64,000 nucleotides of DNA from Candidatus Rokuibacteriota bacterium. Lineage in GTDB: Bacteria > Methylomirabilota > Methylomirabilia > Rokubacteriales > CSP1-6. The DNA is taken from assembly GCA_030647435.1 (NCBI GenBank), contig JAUSJX010000022.1, positions 62,001 through 126,000 of the forward strand. Reading direction: 5' to 3'. Positions 63,033 through 64,000 of the stretch are shown in pieces. Under the pieces are notes generated by a model. The model worked only from the letters and a program-made list of their open reading frames with translations. It was not told where the DNA came from and made no database searches. Position numbers and translations under genes: made by a program. Each line of letters begins with the position of its first letter. The first letter of the stretch is position 1.

Positions 63033-63350
63033 GAAGGCCGTTCTCAGTCATGGCCGGCCGAGGCTCAGGCTCTTGCCTCGGCACAGCTGGATGCTCAAGC
63101 CGGGTCGTACCGAGAGCCTCCAGACCCCTAAATTACCCCATCAGTCGGGCTCCGAGGAGTCGAGACCCCTTTATCCGGTAGCGTCGAAGAGTCGACAGTC
63201 AGCCGCGACCACCGTTATAAACTACGCGATACGTCGGCGTTTTTTCTGACGGGCAGTCAACCTTCACTCGGCTGACAAGGCAGGTCCCGAGGGAGGACCC
63301 TCGGGCGAGGCGGGCCATGACTGAGAACGGCCTTCATGTTATCTACGCTC
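63018..63350. mobile_element. MITE-like element with 38-bp perfect terminal inverted repeats
   Basis: Arms 63018-63055 and 63313-63350 are perfect inverted copies over 38 bases. Inside each arm is a further hairpin: CCGAGGC/GCCTCGG (63058-63081) and CCCGAGGG/CCCTCGGG (63286-63305). The 257-base interior has no supported gene and is less GC-rich than the surroundings. A solo arm occurs at 59.9 kb. Confidence 0.85.
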
Positions 63351-63441
63351 AGACCGAAAGTCCACGGTTCCGCGCTGGCGTGCATGTTGCTTTCGAGGTG
63401 GGCGGCTTCGATCGCCCTCAACCCCAGGTAAGGAGGACGCA

Positions 63442-64000
63442 ATGGTGCACATGACAAGGATCGCCGTGCTGCTGCCTGCCGTGCTCATGGTTGTGTCAGG
63501 CTGCGCGACCCGGGACTGGGTCCGCGATCTGATGGGCAAGAAGGAAGTCGAGATCGGCGAGCGGATGGACGGGCTGGGCAACCAGATCAAGACAACCGAC
63601 GCGAATCTCGGCGAGACCACCAAGCTCGCGCGCGGCGCCGGCGAGCGCGCCGACGGCGCCATGGCGAAGGCCGGCGGCGTGGACAGCCGCCTCACGCGCA
63701 TCTGGTCGAACCGCTACAACCACAAGACAGCGGACACGGTCGAGGTCTACTTCGGTTTCGACCAGGCCGACCTCTCGGACGGCGCCCAGACCGCCCTCCT
63801 CGGCGTGGTCAAGGAGCTGGAGGCCAACCCGACGCTCGTGGTCAAGCTCGGCGGCTTCACCGACCCCAAGGGCACCAGGGACTACAACTACGCGCTCGCC
63901 CAGCGCCGGGTCGAGGCCGTCCGCCGCTTCTTCGCGGACAAGGGCGTGCAGCTCTCTCGCGTGCAGGCCATCGGCATGGGCCCGCTCGACGCCCGCGGCA
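63442..64000 (+). CDS. OmpA/Pal-type lipoprotein, partial at the right edge
   Basis: The frame is open from ATG 63442 to the window end, 186 codons. A lipoprotein signal ends in the lipobox VSGC (Cys 21). A helical linker follows (about 30-85), then the OmpA-like peptidoglycan-binding domain, seen from VEVYFGFDQADLSDGAQ, LGGFTDPKGTRDYNYALAQRR and VQAIGMGPLDARG. It would tether the outer membrane to the cell wall. AAGGAGG lies five bases before the ATG. Confidence 0.85.
   Translation, partial: MVHMTRIAVLLPAVLMVVSGCATRDWVRDLMGKKEVEIGERMDGLGNQIKTTDANLGETTKLARGAGERADGAMAKAGGVDSRLTRIWSNRYNHKTADTVEVYFGFDQADLSDGAQTALLGVVKELEANPTLVVKLGGFTDPKGTRDYNYALAQRRVEAVRRFFADKGVQLSRVQAIGMGPLDARG

Larger units (their letters stand above)
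62919..63441. other. Region without an intact gene
   Basis: It holds the receptor remnant, the MITE-like element, and a 90-base leader before the OmpA-type gene, which has AAGGAGG at 63430-63436. Confidence 0.6.

Noticed and set aside
63013-63457. Two short frames (plus and minus) within the element at 63.0-63.4 kb that share a peptide stretch
   Set aside because: The shared peptide comes from the two inverted arms being read in the same sense, not from homologous genes.

Overview
The window is a GC-rich, densely packed bacterial chromosome segment from an aerobic or facultative heterotroph. Many genes overlap by 1 to 8 bases as ATGA or GTGA junctions, and GTG and TTG starts are common. Gene content (alternative complex III, two-subunit 2-oxoacid:ferredoxin oxidoreductase, CysO-type cysteine synthesis, glycolate and lactate oxidation genes) fits Candidatus Rokubacteria / Methylomirabilota or a nearby deep lineage. 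That placement is inference from style and content; the window holds no rRNA or other marker that settles it.

Layout. 1-4640: hemB, an Rrf2 regulator, a CysM-CysO-Mec sulfur-carrier cysteine cassette, and hemL. 4947-11499: an alternative complex III operon (actB, C, D, E, F) with no actA. 11564-15919: moeA, a convergent YeeE/YedE thiosulfate-type transporter, a CpoB/YbgF-like lipoprotein, and dprA. 15916-21170: topA, xerC, hslV, hslU. 21193-25447: argB, argD, argF, argG. 25461-29522: a ComB-family phosphatase, pgsA, plsY, gpsA and a galT-like gene. 29583-29897: tRNA-Gly, tRNA-Cys and tRNA-Leu behind a near-consensus promoter. 29964-35513: yjbQ, a B12-binding radical SAM gene, a Rieske ferredoxin, moaA, a chlorite-dismutase-family protein, and three small genes including a tandem pair of secreted paralogues. 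35531-42630: gltD and gltB on the minus strand, divergent from a LysR regulator. 42957-48210: an MBL-fold hydrolase, an M24 peptidase, and korA-korB. 48361-56800: one long operon with GlcDEF-like and LutABC-like oxidation modules, a cupin, a DUF2203 protein and a HAD phosphatase. 56887-64000: trxB, a folate/biopterin-type transporter, an NYN-domain protein, a broken ABC ATPase, a rhomboid protease, a GNAT protein, a truncated receptor remnant, a MITE-like element, and the start of an OmpA-type lipoprotein.

How it works together. The cassette at 1069-3343 has the three parts of the protein-bound cysteine pathway (synthase, thiocarboxylate carrier, JAMM protease) plus a likely regulator. The complex III operon would feed quinol electrons to a c-type carrier or oxidase encoded elsewhere. 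gltBD with its LysR gene resembles the gltC-gltAB arrangement. The long 48-57 kb operon would oxidise glycolate or lactate, with the HAD protein a possible source of glycolate from phosphoglycolate.

Three patterns cut across ordinary annotation. (1) Short tandem arrays (16-21 bp, plus one 45 bp unit) sit at gene edges in seven places, one of them extending the CysO tail past its active Gly-Gly. (2) Several genes carry a -10-like hexamer about 6 nt before the start codon, predicting leaderless mRNAs; the divergent pair at 13.8 kb is the clearest case. (3) Several families of hairpin or MITE-like repeats occupy the intergenic spaces.
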